A DNA stretch of 64,000 nucleotides from Halomonas sp. S3-1-1. GTDB taxonomy: Bacteria > Pseudomonadota > Gammaproteobacteria > Pseudomonadales > Halomonadaceae. The notes beneath the pieces were generated by a model. It ran no database searches, was not told the origin of the DNA, and saw only the letters and a list, made by a program, of their open reading frames with translations. The translations under genes and the position numbers were made by a program. This document shows positions 62,200 through 64,000 of this stretch, piece after piece. The stretch covers positions 326,702 through 390,701 of the forward strand of contig NZ_JALGBZ010000004.1 of assembly GCF_023757625.1 (NCBI RefSeq), written 5' to 3'. The stretch's first letter is position 1. Each line of letters opens with the position of its first letter.

Positions 62200-63128
62200 C
62201 GGTAATCGCGCGATAATGTGGCGACCGAGGTCGCCACGCTCTCCAGTGAGTCGATCGACCCCACGCCCTGCCCCGCACCCCATATATCCCGCCAAGCCTT
62301 CGCCTTGCTGCTGCCGCCGGAGCCATAACGCATGGCGCTCTTGTCGCCCTCGGGAAGCGCGTTCGGGTCAAGTCCCGCCGCCTCGATGCTCTGACGCAGA
62401 TAGTTGCCGTGCACCCCGGTAAAAAGATTGGTGTAGACGATATCTCCCGCTGCAGCCTCCAGCACCATCTGCTTGTACGACGCCTCGGCGTTGGCCTCTT
62501 GAGTTGCGATAAAGCGGGTGCCCATGTAGACCATGTCAGCGCCCATGGCGCGGGCCGCCGCGATCTGCTCGCCGCGTGTGATCGAGCCGGCAAGCACTAG
62601 CGGCCCATCAAAAAAGGCGCGCACCTCCGCCAGAAAGGCGAAGGGGTTGAGCCGACCGGCGTGGCCTCCGGCGCCCTGACAGACCAAAATCAAGCCATCC
62701 ACGCCGGCCTCGACGGCTTTTCTAGCGTGGCGCAGCGTGGTGACATCGTGAAAGACCTGCCCGCCATAGGCGTGTACCTGCTCCACCACCTGGTTCGGCG
62801 CGTGTAGGCTGGTGATCACTAGCGGCACCTCGAACTCGGCGCATAGCGCCACGTCGTGCTCAAGGCGGTCGTTGGTCGGATGCACGATCTGGTTCACCGC
62901 AAACGGCGCCGCCGGTGCGTCGGGATGCTCATCGCTGTACTGCCGCAGTTGCTCGCTGATCTGTTCAAGCCATTGGCGCAGCGCCTCTGCCGGGCGAGCG
63001 TTGAGCGCGGGAAAAGCACCGATGATACCGGCCTGGCACTGGGCAATAACGAGCTCAGGGCCGGAGACGATGAACATGGGAGAGCCGATCACTGGCAGCG
63101 CCAGCGAATCGGTAAGATCGTTCAGCAT
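62169..63128 (-). CDS. Nitronate monooxygenase (2-nitropropane dioxygenase family)
   Basis: A 319-residue FMN TIM-barrel enzyme: LALPVIGSPMFIVSGPELVIAQCQAGIIGAFPALNAR, the phosphate loop GAGGHAGRLNPFAFL, and AGSITRGEQIAAARAMGADMVYMGTRFIAT with a likely catalytic His in the HAGR loop. Detoxifies propionate-3-nitronate or nitroalkanes. Members are frequent beside acyl-CoA clusters, where some act as enoyl reductases. Convergent with the hydratase. Confidence 0.85.
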   Translation of the reverse strand: MLNDLTDSLALPVIGSPMFIVSGPELVIAQCQAGIIGAFPALNARPAEALRQWLEQISEQLRQYSDEHPDAPAAPFAVNQIVHPTNDRLEHDVALCAEFEVPLVITSLHAPNQVVEQVHAYGGQVFHDVTTLRHARKAVEAGVDGLILVCQGAGGHAGRLNPFAFLAEVRAFFDGPLVLAGSITRGEQIAAARAMGADMVYMGTRFIATQEANAEASYKQMVLEAAAGDIVYTNLFTGVHGNYLRQSIEAAGLDPNALPEGDKSAMRYGSGGSSKAKAWRDIWGAGQGVGSIDSLESVATSVATLSRDYRQALDALRRL

Positions 63129-63242
63129 GGTCAGCTCGCAGTCGAATCAGGTGAAAATAAAAGGTGCCACAATCGAAACGGCCGGCAAGCGCCGGCCGCA
63201 GACATCGTTACCACAAGAGGCCTTCGAGGGCCTCCTGCGCTG

Positions 63243-64000
63243 CTAGAGCTTGCTCTCGAGCTCCGGCAGCAGCTCGAACAGATCCCCCACCAGCCCGTAA
63301 TCCGCTACCTGGAAGATCGGCGCTTCCTCGTCCTTGTTGATCGCCACGATCACCTTCGAGTCCTTCATCCCCGCCAGGTGCTGGATCGCGCCACTGATGC
63401 CCACCGCGATGTACAGATCCGGGGCCACGATCTTGCCGGTCTGACCCACCTGCATGTCGTTGGGTACGAACCCTGCGTCCACCGCCGCCCGCGAGGCGCC
63501 GACCGCCGCACCCAGCTTGTCGGCGATGCCGTCGAGCAGCTTGAAGTTCTCGCCATTGCCCATGCCACGGCCGCCGGAGATCACCACCTTCGCGCCCCCC
63601 AGCTCCGGGCGGTCGGACTGCGCGAGCTCTTCATTGACGAACTGCGACTGGTCGTTGTCGACCACGGTGTCCACTGTTTCGATGGCGGCGGCGTTGTCGC
63701 TACCCACGGCGTCAAACGCCGTGGTGCGCACGGTCATCACCTTGAGCGCGTCGTCGCTTTTCACCGTGGCGATGGCGTTGCCGGCGTAAATCGGCCGCTT
63801 GAAGGTGTCCGGGCCGTCGACCGCGACGATCTCGGAGAGCTGGCTGACGTCCCTGAGCGCGGCGACCCGCGGCAGCACGTTCTTGCCCGTGGTCGAGGCG
63901 CTGGTGAGAATATGGGTGTAGTCGTCGGCCAGCGCCACGATCAGGGCACTCAGCGGCTCGGCGAGCTGGTGGGCGTAGACGGCGTTATCCGCCAGCCGAA
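63243..64000 (-). CDS. etfA: Electron transfer flavoprotein alpha subunit, 5' end outside window
   Basis: Accepts electrons from the acyl-CoA dehydrogenases and passes them to ETF-ubiquinone oxidoreductase. About 252 codons are inside the window and the frame is open through position 64000 (residues [16 protein letters not shown] before the internal GTG at 63938), so the true start lies beyond the edge. Family features: [65 protein letters not shown] and the C-terminal [17 protein letters not shown]. etfB is expected just upstream. Confidence 0.93.
   Translation of the reverse strand, partial: RLADNAVYAHQLAEPLSALIVALADDYTHILTSASTTGKNVLPRVAALRDVSQLSEIVAVDGPDTFKRPIYAGNAIATVKSDDALKVMTVRTTAFDAVGSDNAAAIETVDTVVDNDQSQFVNEELAQSDRPELGGAKVVISGGRGMGNGENFKLLDGIADKLGAAVGASRAAVDAGFVPNDMQVGQTGKIVAPDLYIAVGISGAIQHLAGMKDSKVIVAINKDEEAPIFQVADYGLVGDLFELLPELESKL

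Noticed and set aside
1..64000. CRISPR arrays or insertion sequences
   Set aside because: No regularly spaced repeats with unique spacers and no transposase gene were found.

Overview
The window looks like chromosome of a GC-rich gammaproteobacterium, most likely a Halomonas-type bacterium (family Halomonadaceae). This is inferred from protein style, GC-rich codon use and gene order (rnhA-dnaQ next to gloB-mltD, yejABEF, TAXI-TRAP and Tct organic-acid transporters); no rRNA or marker search was possible. It has two parts: the right-hand ~22.9 kb of a siphovirus-type prophage, and ~41 kb of host chromosome.

Prophage (1-22882). From the left edge, on the + strand: prohead protease with a nested in-frame scaffold start, decoration protein, major capsid, head-tail connectors, tail completion and terminator proteins, tail tube, tail chaperone, tape measure, distal tail proteins (DUF1833-like, NlpC/P60-like, J-like hub) and two tail-fibre cassettes, one ending in an SGNH esterase. 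Accessory genes break this operon in two places. A minus-strand coiled-coil membrane gene with its own promoter sits at 3778-4152. An AT-richer island at 6001-9139 carries a Panacea antitoxin pair (6147-7123) and a coupled helical protein / HEPN / lipoprotein operon (7263-9063), with a promoter candidate at the front and a terminator at the back. The right end has minus-strand cargo: a small protein, a tail-anchored membrane protein, a beta-helix remnant and a secreted EndA-type nuclease with an excalibur domain and a large operator-like dyad upstream. The prophage ends in the 3' part of a tRNA-Ser(UGA) gene (about 22820-22882), the attachment scar; the intact tRNA, integrase and lysis genes must lie outside the window.

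Host chromosome (22883-64000). First come two small exported proteins, propionyl-CoA synthetase (prpE) divergent from an ArsR regulator, and sohB. A housekeeping block follows: SCP2-like protein, nudC, dnaQ, rnhA and a methyltransferase in one overlapping minus-strand run, divergent from gloB and mltD. Then yejABEF (peptide import), rsuA with an omega-amidase gene, rarD and a chemotaxis receptor.

The last third is carbon catabolism. An IclR-type regulator with two tandem HTH domains and palindromes over its own start precedes an acyl-CoA dehydrogenase, an NDP-forming acyl-CoA synthetase and a TctCBA transporter. A SulP transporter separates this from a second cluster: two TAXI binding proteins around a fused TRAP permease, then a pimeloyl-CoA-like beta-oxidation operon (an enoyl-CoA hydratase fused to a decayed dehydrogenase domain, large and small acyl-CoA dehydrogenase subunits, a second hydratase). 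A nitronate monooxygenase and the electron-transfer flavoprotein alpha subunit close the window.

The best candidates for something undescribed are the helical/HEPN/lipoprotein operon in the tail region, the coiled-coil membrane moron, and the decayed FadB-like enzyme beside a heteromeric acyl-CoA dehydrogenase.
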